From: a virus
IMG/VR virus record: IMGVR_UViG_3300034062_004471
Coordinates: 1 to 42,130 of that record
Strand: one strand, 5' to 3'
DNA length: 42,130 nt
In this document: positions 5,834 to 11,508 of the stretch, one piece after another
Position numbering within the stretch: the first letter of the stretch is position 1
How the letters are laid out: every line of letters begins with the position of its first letter
Position numbers and translations under genes: made by a program
The notes under the pieces: model-generated
Databases searched by the model: none
Seen by the model: the letters and a program-made list of their open reading frames with translations, nothing else
What the model was told of the DNA's origin: nothing

Positions 5834-6003
5834 TTAGTATTCTCCTTATCTATACAGTTGATACAGTAGCAAGCCTTGCTAGAGATTAAAAATCTTAGCA
5901 ATTCTTTTCTAGTGTAAGCGTCTAAACCATAAGAGGATTTTACTCCGCCGTTATGGTATTCGTGAACTATTGTAGAAAATAGTGTTTCATTTAGTGTAGT
6001 CAT
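5830..6003 (-). CDS. Microprotein, first gene of operon 6003-5036
   Basis: A 57-residue protein starting MTTLNETLFSTIVHEYHNGG with a C-terminal CYCINC motif. AAGGTGG precedes the ATG. The mRNA leader can form an AGTGG/CCACT hairpin upstream of the ribosome site. Six further genes follow with overlaps. Confidence 0.6.
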   Translation of the reverse strand: MTTLNETLFSTIVHEYHNGGVKSSYGLDAYTRKELLRFLISSKACYCINCIDKENTK

Positions 6004-6049
6004 TTTTGACCACCTTTCTTAGTGGATTTCTTTACCACTTAACTTTCTT

Positions 6050-6068
6050 TATACTATTAAGTATAGCA
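6050..6068 (-). promoter_or_regulatory. Extended -10 promoter in a TATACT/AGTATA inverted repeat
   Basis: On the minus strand TGC-TATACT (6068-6060); the -10 is one arm of TATACT-ATTA-AGTATA (6050-6065). No clear -35. Drives the 6003-5036 operon, with transcription starting near 6053. Confidence 0.65.
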
Positions 6069-6114
6069 GGGGGGTCAGACATTTTGAGGGGTATAAATGG
6101 GGTAAATCGGACAT

Positions 6115-6146
6115 TGTGAGGTAGGTCACATATGATGTAGGTCACA
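6115..6146. promoter_or_regulatory. Tandem CRP-type operators
   Basis: An exact TGTGA-GGTAGG-TCACA (6115-6130) directly abuts a 9/10 match TATGA-TGTAGG-TCACA (6131-6146). They lie in the divergent control region 6004-6460, which contains no gene. Confidence 0.65.
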
Positions 6147-6192
6147 TTTTTTGGGGGAATTATAACAATTCCGTAACAATGTTATTTTTATC

Positions 6193-6242
6193 GGCGTGTC
6201 GATTTGACAAGATCGGGACGTGCCAATGTGGTGTAAATCACA
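6193..6242. other. Module E: GGCGTGTCG/GGACGTGCC hairpin plus CRP-like site
   Basis: GGCGTGTCG (6193-6201) and GGACGTGCC (6216-6224) can pair, with two G-U pairs and a 2-nt bulge, around a TTGACAAG loop. A near CRP-type site TGTGG-TGTAAA-TCACA follows (6227-6242). Confidence 0.5.
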
Positions 6243-6273
6243 TTAAAAATGTCCGATTTGTCCGTGTCTAAAC

Positions 6274-6302
6274 TTGACTTTTTGAGATTTCTATGCTATA
6301 CT
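6274..6302 (+). promoter_or_regulatory. Strong sigma70-type rightward promoter
   Basis: TTGACT (6274-6279), 17-bp spacer, TATACT (6297-6302) with TGC extended -10. The -10 is again part of an inverted repeat, TATACT-TCT-AGTATA. Predicted start near 6309, leaving a leader of about 150 nt before 6461. Confidence 0.8.
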
Positions 6303-6308
6303 TCTAGT

Positions 6309-6460
6309 ATAAGAAAAATTAAATAAGGGTAGAAAAAGTAAATAGGCGAAATCCCTGCCAGTAGAAAATCCTAGTGAGCCTTATCAAATAAGATAAGCAA
6401 ATAACCTAGGTCAAGGAAAAAGGTTAGAAAGTCTAACCGAATAAAAGAAAGGAAGTCAAA
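6309..6460 (+). ncRNA. Structured 5' leader RNA of unknown class
   Basis: The leader holds several pairings: AGGG (6326-6329) with CCCT (6353-6356) inside a GGC/GCC loop, which would be a pseudoknot; CCTAG/CTAGG (6370-6374, 6406-6410) enclosing CTTATC/GATAAG (6380-6397); and a perfect GGTTAGA-AAG-TCTAACC hairpin (6422-6438) just before the ribosome site. It fits no riboswitch consensus I recall. Regulation in cis is inferred. Confidence 0.45.
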
Positions 6461-6694
6461 ATGACTTCACTAAATAACTACTACTCAGAGATTCGCTCTG
6501 ATATTGCAAAAGACTTCGGTCTATCATCTGCGGGTTATGCCCCTACATCTAAGCGTATGCCAGTGCGTATCGCTCAGCGTATCACTAACGCTTACCCTAG
6601 TGATTTCTCACAAGGTAGATTTAACTCTACCCTAAATCCTCAAGCGGTTAGAATTGCTAAGCGCTATATGTCTAGAGTTATGGGAGTTAAATAA
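6461..6694 (+). CDS. Small basic protein, first rightward gene
   Basis: A 77-residue basic protein starting MTSLNNYYSEIRSDIAKDFG, rich in Arg and Ser and predicted helical. AAAGGAAG precedes the start. It heads a three-gene rightward operon. The positive charge fits nucleic-acid binding, but no motif is recognised. Confidence 0.7.
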   Translation: MTSLNNYYSEIRSDIAKDFGLSSAGYAPTSKRMPVRIAQRITNAYPSDFSQGRFNSTLNPQAVRIAKRYMSRVMGVK

Positions 6695-6696
6695 AT

Positions 6697-6816
6697 ATGA
6701 ATCCTTTTACATACGCAATTGATTGGCTAGATGAGAATGCTGATTACGCTCCAATAGGAGCATTCATTGGGGTAGTCATAGCAATAGCGCTATGCTTTAT
6801 ATTTGGGGGTAACTAA
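6697..6816 (+). CDS. 39-residue membrane microprotein
   Basis: Starts MNPFTYAIDWLDENADYAPI and continues into one strongly hydrophobic span (GAFIGVVIAIALCFIFGG). It fills exactly the gap between its neighbours. Probably an inner-membrane peptide; a superinfection or holin-like role is possible but not shown. Confidence 0.6.
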   Translation: MNPFTYAIDWLDENADYAPIGAFIGVVIAIALCFIFGGN

Positions 6817-7002
6817 ATGAAAGTAACATTAACAAGCACATCAGGTGCTACAAAAGAAATGCATTTTGATACTAAGGATAGAGTATTAGAATTTATTGAG
6901 TTATACAAGGCTACACTACATCAGGGTCAGGCAGTGTGTATAGATGCTCCACTGATAGGCATCCATAGTGGCTGGATACAGGGTAGCGCACCCAAAATGT
7001 AG
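6817..7002 (+). CDS. Small beta-rich protein, paralogue of 4551-4736
   Basis: A 61-residue protein starting MKVTLTSTSGATKEMHFDTK, aligning across its length with the minus-strand gene at 4551-4736. It starts directly after the stop of the membrane microgene. Function unknown. Confidence 0.7.
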   Translation: MKVTLTSTSGATKEMHFDTKDRVLEFIELYKATLHQGQAVCIDAPLIGIHSGWIQGSAPKM

Positions 7003-7012
7003 TGCAAGATCG

Positions 7013-7045
7013 ATAGTGTGTCTATTATGGGCTCACTATTTTTTT
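7013..7045 (+). terminator. Terminator of the 6461-7002 operon
   Basis: ATAGTG / CACTAT form a 6-bp stem with a 15-nt loop and run into seven T residues. The palindrome ATGTAT-C-ATACAT (7066-7078) follows and may be an operator for the P450 gene. Confidence 0.5.
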
Positions 7046-7138
7046 GTGTTTATTTTTTTTATAGTATGTATCATACATCTGGACAAAATATTCAGATTTT
7101 AGGCTATTTGGTTTTTATAATTTTTCAGATCCGTGGTG

Positions 7139-7144
7139 TATACT
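7139..7144 (+). promoter_or_regulatory. -10 box placing P450 on a leaderless message
   Basis: TATACT followed by 6 nt and then ATG at 7151. Supports ATG 7151 rather than the in-frame GTG at 7133 as the P450 start. Confidence 0.6.
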
Positions 7145-7150
7145 AAAGTT

Positions 7151-8317
7151 ATGTTGCCTCCAGACGCTCCTGAACTATTTATGCTTTTAAAGAAAGCAAC
7201 AAAAGGAAACCCATCTGTCAGCATAAATTCAGAAAGCATATTTTTTGCATTTACCAATAAGGCAGTGGAAGATGTTGCTCTAAACAAATACAACAGTTTT
7301 GAAAAAAGCGGTAGACTAAAAGCATTAGACTATGTCCTGGGTGAAGGTCTTATAACCAGTGAAGAACCTAAGCATATGCACAACAAGAAAGAAATATCTC
7401 CAACATTCCACAACGATCATATGGTCGAATATGAAAATAGAATATCTACAATCATAGACTCTTTACTTTCTAACTGGTCTGACGAAGTAGATGTTAGAAG
7501 GGAAATGGGGTTTTTCGTTTTCAAAAGTATCCTAGAAATATTTTTTTCAGAAAGCATGGACGAGTATTTCACGGAAGCAAGAGAAAACGTATCTACAGCA
7601 TCATATAAAATTGCTAACAGTGTGTACGATGACGAACTGCTTAAGTCAAGAGATGAGTTAAGAGAGTTTTCTAAAAAAATAGTAGACAAAAGATTAGAGT
7701 CTAAAGAAATAAAAAATGATTTTTTAGATATCATCATCAATTCGTACAATAATAAAAAAATAGATCTTGACGATCTGTACGACGAAGCAATAACTATGCT
7801 ATTGGTTGGATATGAAACAACTGCATTTGCATTGGAGTGGGCAGTCTACTATTTGTCGATAAATAAAAATTGGCAAGAAAAAATTTCTAGAGAAGAAAAT
7901 GTTGATGCTTTTATTAATGAGGTTTTGAGAATGTCTCCTCCTATTTGGAATGAATCCAGGGTAGCGATGGAAGATGTAGAAATAGACGGAGTAATCATAC
8001 CTACTGGCACACATGTAATGCTAAGTTCTTTGGCCGTACATAGAAACAAAGATGTTTTTGAAGATCCAGACACCTTTAAACCAGAAAGATGGTTTGGTAA
8101 TCTAGATTTGTCAAAAGGAGAATATTTTCCATTTTTGTTTGGCAAAAGACAGTGCATCGGCAAAGAGTTTGCTTTAATGGAAATGAGAATAATGTTAACC
8201 AAAATTGCTAAAAAATTCACGGTAGATTTAGCAAGCAATCACACAGGACATACTGCAACAATATCCTATAGGCCTAAAGATCCTATTATCATACGTGTCA
8301 AAGCAATTGGTGTATAA
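7151..8317 (+). CDS. Cytochrome P450 monooxygenase
   Basis: A soluble heme-thiolate monooxygenase of 388 residues from this start, close to the usual length of bacterial P450s. All signature elements are present: I-helix GYETT (about 220-224), ExxR as EVLR (257-260), FKPERW, and the heme loop FLFGKRQCIG with the proximal Cys near 335. The N-terminal GEGLITSEEPKHMHNKKEIS region resembles the CYP102/CYP110-like group. No reductase or ferredoxin gene is visible, so electrons must come from the host. No N-terminal membrane anchor is visible. The substrate is unknown. The next gene is a Cys-rich peptide whose -10 box overlaps this gene's stop, so the pair may work together. P450 genes are rare in phages. 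Confidence 0.92.
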   Translation: MLPPDAPELFMLLKKATKGNPSVSINSESIFFAFTNKAVEDVALNKYNSFEKSGRLKALDYVLGEGLITSEEPKHMHNKKEISPTFHNDHMVEYENRISTIIDSLLSNWSDEVDVRREMGFFVFKSILEIFFSESMDEYFTEARENVSTASYKIANSVYDDELLKSRDELREFSKKIVDKRLESKEIKNDFLDIIINSYNNKKIDLDDLYDEAITMLLVGYETTAFALEWAVYYLSINKNWQEKISREENVDAFINEVLRMSPPIWNESRVAMEDVEIDGVIIPTGTHVMLSSLAVHRNKDVFEDPDTFKPERWFGNLDLSKGEYFPFLFGKRQCIGKEFALMEMRIMLTKIAKKFTVDLASNHTGHTATISYRPKDPIIIRVKAIGV

Positions 8318-8318
8318 T
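8313..8318 (+). promoter_or_regulatory. TATAAT box overlapping the P450 stop, leaderless
   Basis: TATAAT contains the TAA stop of the P450 gene and lies 7 nt before ATG 8326, so the Cys-rich peptide is probably made from its own leaderless transcript. Confidence 0.65.
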
Positions 8319-8325
8319 AGATAGC

Positions 8326-8508
8326 ATGGGAATATTAGACAATTTTGAAAACGCTTTAAACGACAACTTTGAGTTTGAATCAAAACCTATGGCCGAAACA
8401 GATGCTATGGGCAGAGAGATTTTTTGGGAAGACTTAGGTCGACCAGAAGATACAAACCTACTTGCTCAAAACGGTTGCTCTTGTTCTGGCTGTAGTTGTG
8501 GCAAATAA
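8326..8508 (+). CDS. Leader-plus-Cys-core peptide (possible RiPP precursor or metallopeptide)
   Basis: A 60-residue peptide. Residues 1-49 are acidic and leader-like (MGILDNFENALNDNFEFESK at the start), and the last ten are CSCSGCSCGK, a CxCxxCxC cluster. This matches the general layout of ribosomally made, modified peptides, and the adjacent P450 could be a tailoring enzyme. Alternatives are a metallothionein-like metal binder, an Fe-S or heme delivery peptide, or an unrelated virion peptide. It ends 2 nt from the convergent gene at 8511. I do not recognise the family. Confidence 0.7.
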   Translation: MGILDNFENALNDNFEFESKPMAETDAMGREIFWEDLGRPEDTNLLAQNGCSCSGCSCGK

Positions 8509-8510
8509 TC

Positions 8511-8696
8511 TTAACTAAGAATGCCTCTATTAATAAAGGTTTGATAGATCAAACCAAACATATGCTCTAGCGCTGGACGCTGTTGAATAAGGTTTCTTTC
8601 AATTTCTTCATCAGGCATTCCAGTTCCTGCTAGTAATTCAATATTATAAACATTTACTACATCGATCATAGTTTCAATAACTTCTTCTCTTGTCAT
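8511..8696 (-). CDS. Hypothetical helical microprotein
   Basis: A 61-residue protein starting MTREEVIETMIDVVNVYNIE. The ATG at 8696 is preferred to the one at 8702 because AAAAGGA then lies at proper spacing. Predicted as helices; no family recognised. Transcribed towards the Cys-rich peptide gene. Confidence 0.6.
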   Translation of the reverse strand: MTREEVIETMIDVVNVYNIELLAGTGMPDEEIERNLIQQRPALEHMFGLIYQTFINRGILS

Positions 8697-8723
8697 GCCC
8701 ATTCCTTTTCTCTTGTATGTTAT

Positions 8724-8732
8724 ATTATAGCA
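8724..8732 (-). promoter_or_regulatory. Extended -10 promoter (TGC-TATAAT) for 8511-8696
   Basis: On the minus strand TGC precedes TATAAT, leaving a leader of about 20 nt with an AAAAGGA site. Confidence 0.6.
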
Positions 8733-8736
8733 CTAA

Positions 8737-9705
8737 CTAAAGCCAAGGGCCAACTATATGATCGTGTTGGTCACTTAGTGAAATTTCAGATTCTTTTTGA
8801 AATTTTTCGTATAGTTCATATGAACCTATTCCGTAGACACCCAGAGATGTATCCCCAGATAATATTTTTGCAGCCCTAAAGTAGGAATCTTTATTCATAT
8901 CTCCCCACTCGGAGTGATCTTGCCAATGAAGAACCCTTTTGTCGCTATCATAGTTTTCATTATAAGCATGCCACATATAGTGAAACGATGGATTAATTAG
9001 TTTAACTCCCCTGGTGTAAAACCTCAAGGCCAGAGTTGGCTCTTCGCCAATAAAATACAGTTCTTTATCGTACGGTATTTCTTTTATAATCTTTGACTCA
9101 CAAAACAAAGAGTTAGCACATAAAAAATATGCTTCATATCCATATTTAAAATAATCGCACTCGTACCAAAATGGCTGAGGCATGGTGTCTTCATCTTTCC
9201 ACCCCATAGCCCCTCTCATTGGCACTTTTTCAAAATCGTAGAACTCTTCTATTCCAGTTTCGTGATCTCTTCTAAATCCTTCTGGGTGCATAGTAAACGC
9301 AATCTCAGATTGCCAGTAATCTTTACAGGCGACATAGTTTTCTGTTACTACTTTATCCCAATCATCAATAAATCTAGAATGGGAGTCTATCTGTAAAAAA
9401 TAATCAGTATGTATATCCCTAGAGACAATCTCCCTAGCCCAGCATGCGCCTCTACTTTCAGAAAAATGGTATTTCACATATCTGATTTGAGACTCTGGTA
9501 TAAAAGACAAATCAGGATGTTCAGATTCATCGGCTTGAGAAACAATTGAAAAAAATAGTCTATCTCTATACTTTGCATTATAGTATGCGCTAGTTACTGT
9601 ATTTACAAGATCAGGATCTCTATAACTTGCAATTGAAATAAAAATTGTTTTTGATTTTGATGGAACAAAGCGACTAGCAATTAAAGGTACGTTAATCAAT
9701 TCCAA
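8737..9705 (-). CDS. GT60-like polypeptide N-acetylglucosaminyltransferase
   Basis: A 322-residue protein matching the pattern of GlcNAc transferases of CAZy family GT60, whose founding member adds GlcNAc to hydroxyproline of Dictyostelium Skp1. Seen in the sequence: FISIASYRDPDLV (about 22-34), RGACWAR (85-91), a metal-binding-type QIDSHSRF (DxH near 107-109) and IGEEPTLALRFYTRG towards the C-terminus. It starts with TTG at 9703-9705, overlapping the upstream gene by 10 nt. A cytosolic enzyme acting on a phage or host protein is expected. Given the collagen-like and proline-rich fibres and a 2OG oxygenase in this window, those fibres are candidate acceptors. Donor and acceptor are inferred. 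Confidence 0.75.
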   Translation of the reverse strand: MELINVPLIASRFVPSKSKTIFISIASYRDPDLVNTVTSAYYNAKYRDRLFFSIVSQADESEHPDLSFIPESQIRYVKYHFSESRGACWAREIVSRDIHTDYFLQIDSHSRFIDDWDKVVTENYVACKDYWQSEIAFTMHPEGFRRDHETGIEEFYDFEKVPMRGAMGWKDEDTMPQPFWYECDYFKYGYEAYFLCANSLFCESKIIKEIPYDKELYFIGEEPTLALRFYTRGVKLINPSFHYMWHAYNENYDSDKRVLHWQDHSEWGDMNKDSYFRAAKILSGDTSLGVYGIGSYELYEKFQKESEISLSDQHDHIVGPWL

Positions 9706-10466
9706 TCAACCACTTCGTCATAGGTAACGCTATACTCTCCTGTGAATATTTCTGCATAAGATATGATGTCTTTATTGTACCTTGTAAGGGTGTTTTTACC
9801 GACTTTGTCACATAGATACTTTGTACCATTAGTTAGTACCTCAAAAGCCATCTCTTGCCCTTGTAAGGCGTTATTGAGGGTATCTATGTACCTTGCCTTA
9901 CCATAACGCTTTGATGTAAAAGATTGATCAACATAATCAAACCTTGCTTGTGCATCATTTCTTTTTGCAATGTCCGAATTGTCTATTATGTACTTTGTTG
10001 CAGGATGTTCCATCCGTGTTGACCAGTTTCGCATGTTATCGCTGTATCTCTCCATGTTCTTGAGAGTTGAATCAGCGAAAGCCATGCGTATAAGGTCTTG
10101 TTCGGATAGGTCAGCCTCTATTGCGAACGAAATCAAAAAAGCGGTTGCGAAAGGAAACTTGTCGCTATATGTCGAAACGCCGAAGTGAACATTCGGATTA
10201 AATGACTCGACTGACATATTGTCTTCTAATAGTCGCATATGATTTCCGAGAGATACATACTCTTGTCGATTCATATCGCAGTCGACGAACAAGCATTCTT
10301 CTGGATTGATCCCGTCGGCGAGACATAAAATATTTTTGTCGTACGAACCCACTATTTTCGAACCGTTAAAACGCTCTAGTAATTTTGCGGACATAAAACC
10401 ATCCATGTCGGGGGATATAATTAAATTCCTAGAATACTCCAGTGTATCCAGTATGTCTGTTTTCAT
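9696..10466 (-). CDS. Possible DHH-type phosphoesterase
   Basis: A 256-residue protein. An N-terminal ISPDMDGFMSAKLL motif resembles the first metal-binding motif of DHH/RecJ-like phosphoesterases (SxDxDG), followed by LFVDCDMNR, a second Asp motif, and a GNHMRLLED segment in place of DHH. Without a clear DHH triad the call stays weak; a nuclease or nucleotidase role would fit. It is the promoter-proximal gene of a two-gene unit with the glycosyltransferase. The -10 TATATT lies 6 nt before ATG 10466, so it is probably leaderless. Confidence 0.45.
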   Translation of the reverse strand: MKTDILDTLEYSRNLIISPDMDGFMSAKLLERFNGSKIVGSYDKNILCLADGINPEECLFVDCDMNRQEYVSLGNHMRLLEDNMSVESFNPNVHFGVSTYSDKFPFATAFLISFAIEADLSEQDLIRMAFADSTLKNMERYSDNMRNWSTRMEHPATKYIIDNSDIAKRNDAQARFDYVDQSFTSKRYGKARYIDTLNNALQGQEMAFEVLTNGTKYLCDKVGKNTLTRYNKDIISYAEIFTGEYSVTYDEVVDWN

Positions 10467-10472
10467 TTTTTA

Positions 10473-10489
10473 AATATACCCCTTATAAT
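10473..10489. promoter_or_regulatory. Divergent -10 boxes for leaderless genes
   Basis: On the minus strand TATATT (10478-10473) lies 6 nt before ATG 10466. On the plus strand TATAAT (10484-10489) lies 9 nt before ATG 10499. The two boxes are only 5 bp apart. Confidence 0.5.
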
Positions 10490-10498
10490 AATTTTATT

Positions 10499-10750
10499 AT
10501 GACAGTACAAGACTGGGCTTCTCTTATAGTAGCCATACTTACAATTGTATCATCAATCGCCTTCGCAATCAAGTGGATGGTAAAACATTATCTCAGCGAA
10601 CTTAAGCCCAATTCTGGATCATCGATAAAAGATCAAGTTTCAAGATTAGAGAATCGTCTAAACGAAGCAGACAAAACACGTAAAGATATGGATCGCAAAT
10701 TAGATCACATGTATGATATTCTTATTGAGTATATTGCAAAATCTAAGTAA
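10499..10750 (+). CDS. Single-span membrane protein with coiled-coil tail (possible holin or related)
   Basis: An 83-residue protein starting MTVQDWASLIVAILTIVSSI. One membrane span at about residues 8-27 is followed by a charged heptad-like helix (SRLENRLNEADKTRKDMDRK). Its size and layout are like some phage holins or spanin-like accessories, but no lysis gene is adjacent; the lysozyme-like gene is at 20.7 kb. The ATG at 10499 is chosen over an upstream ATG because the TATAAT box lies between them. Confidence 0.55.
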   Translation: MTVQDWASLIVAILTIVSSIAFAIKWMVKHYLSELKPNSGSSIKDQVSRLENRLNEADKTRKDMDRKLDHMYDILIEYIAKSK

Positions 10751-10781
10751 CTATATATACTATATATAAGATATCTTTTAA

Positions 10782-10804
10782 AACTATAAAGATAGTTCTT
10801 TTTT
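10782..10804 (+). terminator. AT-rich terminator
   Basis: AACTAT-AAAG-ATAGTT stem followed by C and six T residues, 31 nt after the stop at 10750. Also usable on the other strand. Confidence 0.55.
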
Positions 10805-10861
10805 CTTATATATTTAAAGTATACACTATCCCTAATCTGGCTAAAATAGACTTATGGTAAC

Positions 10862-10900
10862 AAATCGGACATTGTCTATTATAACAATTGTATAACAATT
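10862..10900. repeat. Shared regulatory blocks AAATCGGACATTGT and phased TATAACAATT
   Basis: The 14-mer (10862-10875) is identical to 6104-6117, and its inverse AATGTCCGATTT is at 6248-6259. ATTATAACAATT (10878-10889) recurs at 6159-6170. TATAACAATT is repeated with an 11-bp period (10880, 10891). The gap 10805-11007 contains no gene. Confidence 0.5.
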
Positions 10901-10939
10901 ATAAAACCTTTACTTTAATGTCCATTTTGTCTATTATGG

Positions 10940-11006
10940 TATAATTTATTACTGGCTAATACCTTGGTTTGTCCTATACCCACCAATCAAGGTATTAGTC
11001 TTTTTT
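10940..11006 (+). ncRNA. Putative short terminated RNA (promoter directly followed by terminator)
   Basis: TGG-TATAAT (10937-10945) should start transcription near 10952, two bases before a 13-bp stem GGCTAATACCTTG / CAAGGTATTAGTC (10954-10966, 10988-11000; one G-U) with a 21-nt loop and a T6 tail. The product would be a roughly 55-nt hairpin RNA. Alternatively it is an attenuator for the fibre genes. Confidence 0.5.
10954..11006 (+). terminator. Strong intrinsic terminator ahead of the fibre region
   Basis: Long GC-containing stem followed by TTTTTT. It insulates the fibre genes from the left part; the next promoter, TGG-TATAAT (11008-11016), starts 2 nt later. Confidence 0.75.
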
Positions 11007-11007
11007 A

Positions 11008-11016
11008 TGGTATAAT
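11008..11016 (+). promoter_or_regulatory. Leaderless promoter TGG-TATAAT
   Basis: The box lies 7 nt before ATG 11024. Model case of the TG[G/A]TATAAT-N6/7-ATG arrangement in this region. Confidence 0.7.
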
Positions 11017-11023
11017 CATTATT

Positions 11024-11404
11024 ATGGCTACACATGGACCAGAAGTATTTGGAGCAGACCCTGCTCGTATAAAATGGCAAATAGTTAGGGGAGACACCTC
11101 TCCGCTTCGTGTGGAATTTTTGCAAGATGATGAAGCAACATATTTTGATACATCTGATTGGACCTTTGAGGCTACTTCTTATGATCCTCAGTCTGATGCT
11201 CTTGATTCCCTGGAAGTTTCACGTGGAACAGGATATGTAGATATAATGGCTCCATCTTCAGTTACAGCACTATGGGGAACTGGCTACAAAGCAATAGTAA
11301 CAGAATTAACTTTTGATCTACAAGTTACAATTGACTCAGATACAGTTTGGACTCCTTTGATTGGAACTATTTCAGTCATTGGTGATGTTACAGGTAGTTT
11401 GTAA
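11024..11404 (+). CDS. Fibre/baseplate-associated protein with RGDTS motif
   Basis: A 126-residue protein starting MATHGPEVFGADPARIKWQI. The motif WxIVRGDTSxxxVxFxxDD is shared with 21964-22380 (WTVVRGDTS) and more loosely with 12248-13030 (YKGDTFEFRI). Such N-terminal modules occur in baseplate upper and fibre-attachment proteins, so a structural role is likely. ATG 11024 is chosen because the TATAAT box lies only 7 nt upstream; the in-frame ATG at 10964 is inside the terminator hairpin. Confidence 0.65.
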   Translation: MATHGPEVFGADPARIKWQIVRGDTSPLRVEFLQDDEATYFDTSDWTFEATSYDPQSDALDSLEVSRGTGYVDIMAPSSVTALWGTGYKAIVTELTFDLQVTIDSDTVWTPLIGTISVIGDVTGSL

Positions 11405-11490
11405 TGGCAGTAGTTAAAGTTTCAACTCCAAGGCCAGAGTTGCCTCCAGTAATTAGAATTAAAAATAAAACATTTAAAGTAAATAAATAA
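11404..11490 (+). CDS. 28-residue microprotein
   Basis: Starts MAVVKVSTPRPELPPVIRIK in a TAATG overlap with the RGDTS gene. Basic and Pro-containing. The overlap is the main evidence for translation. Function unknown. Confidence 0.45.
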   Translation: MAVVKVSTPRPELPPVIRIKNKTFKVNK

Positions 11491-11493
11491 TCA

Positions 11494-11502
11494 TGAGATA
11501 AT
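11494..11502 (+). promoter_or_regulatory. Leaderless promoter TGA-GATAAT
   Basis: Lies 6 nt before ATG 11509 of the collagen-like gene. Confidence 0.6.
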
Positions 11503-11508
11503 GTCTTT

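Noticed and set aside
7417-8238. Antisense frames inside the P450 gene
   Set aside because: Low-complexity Ser/Leu/Ile-rich shadows without starts or ribosome sites; the sense frame has all P450 motifs.
10954-11000. Attachment site or transposon end, because of the long inverted repeat
   Set aside because: A T6 tail follows, no duplicated target or transposase is nearby, and it sits at a gene boundary; a terminator explains it.
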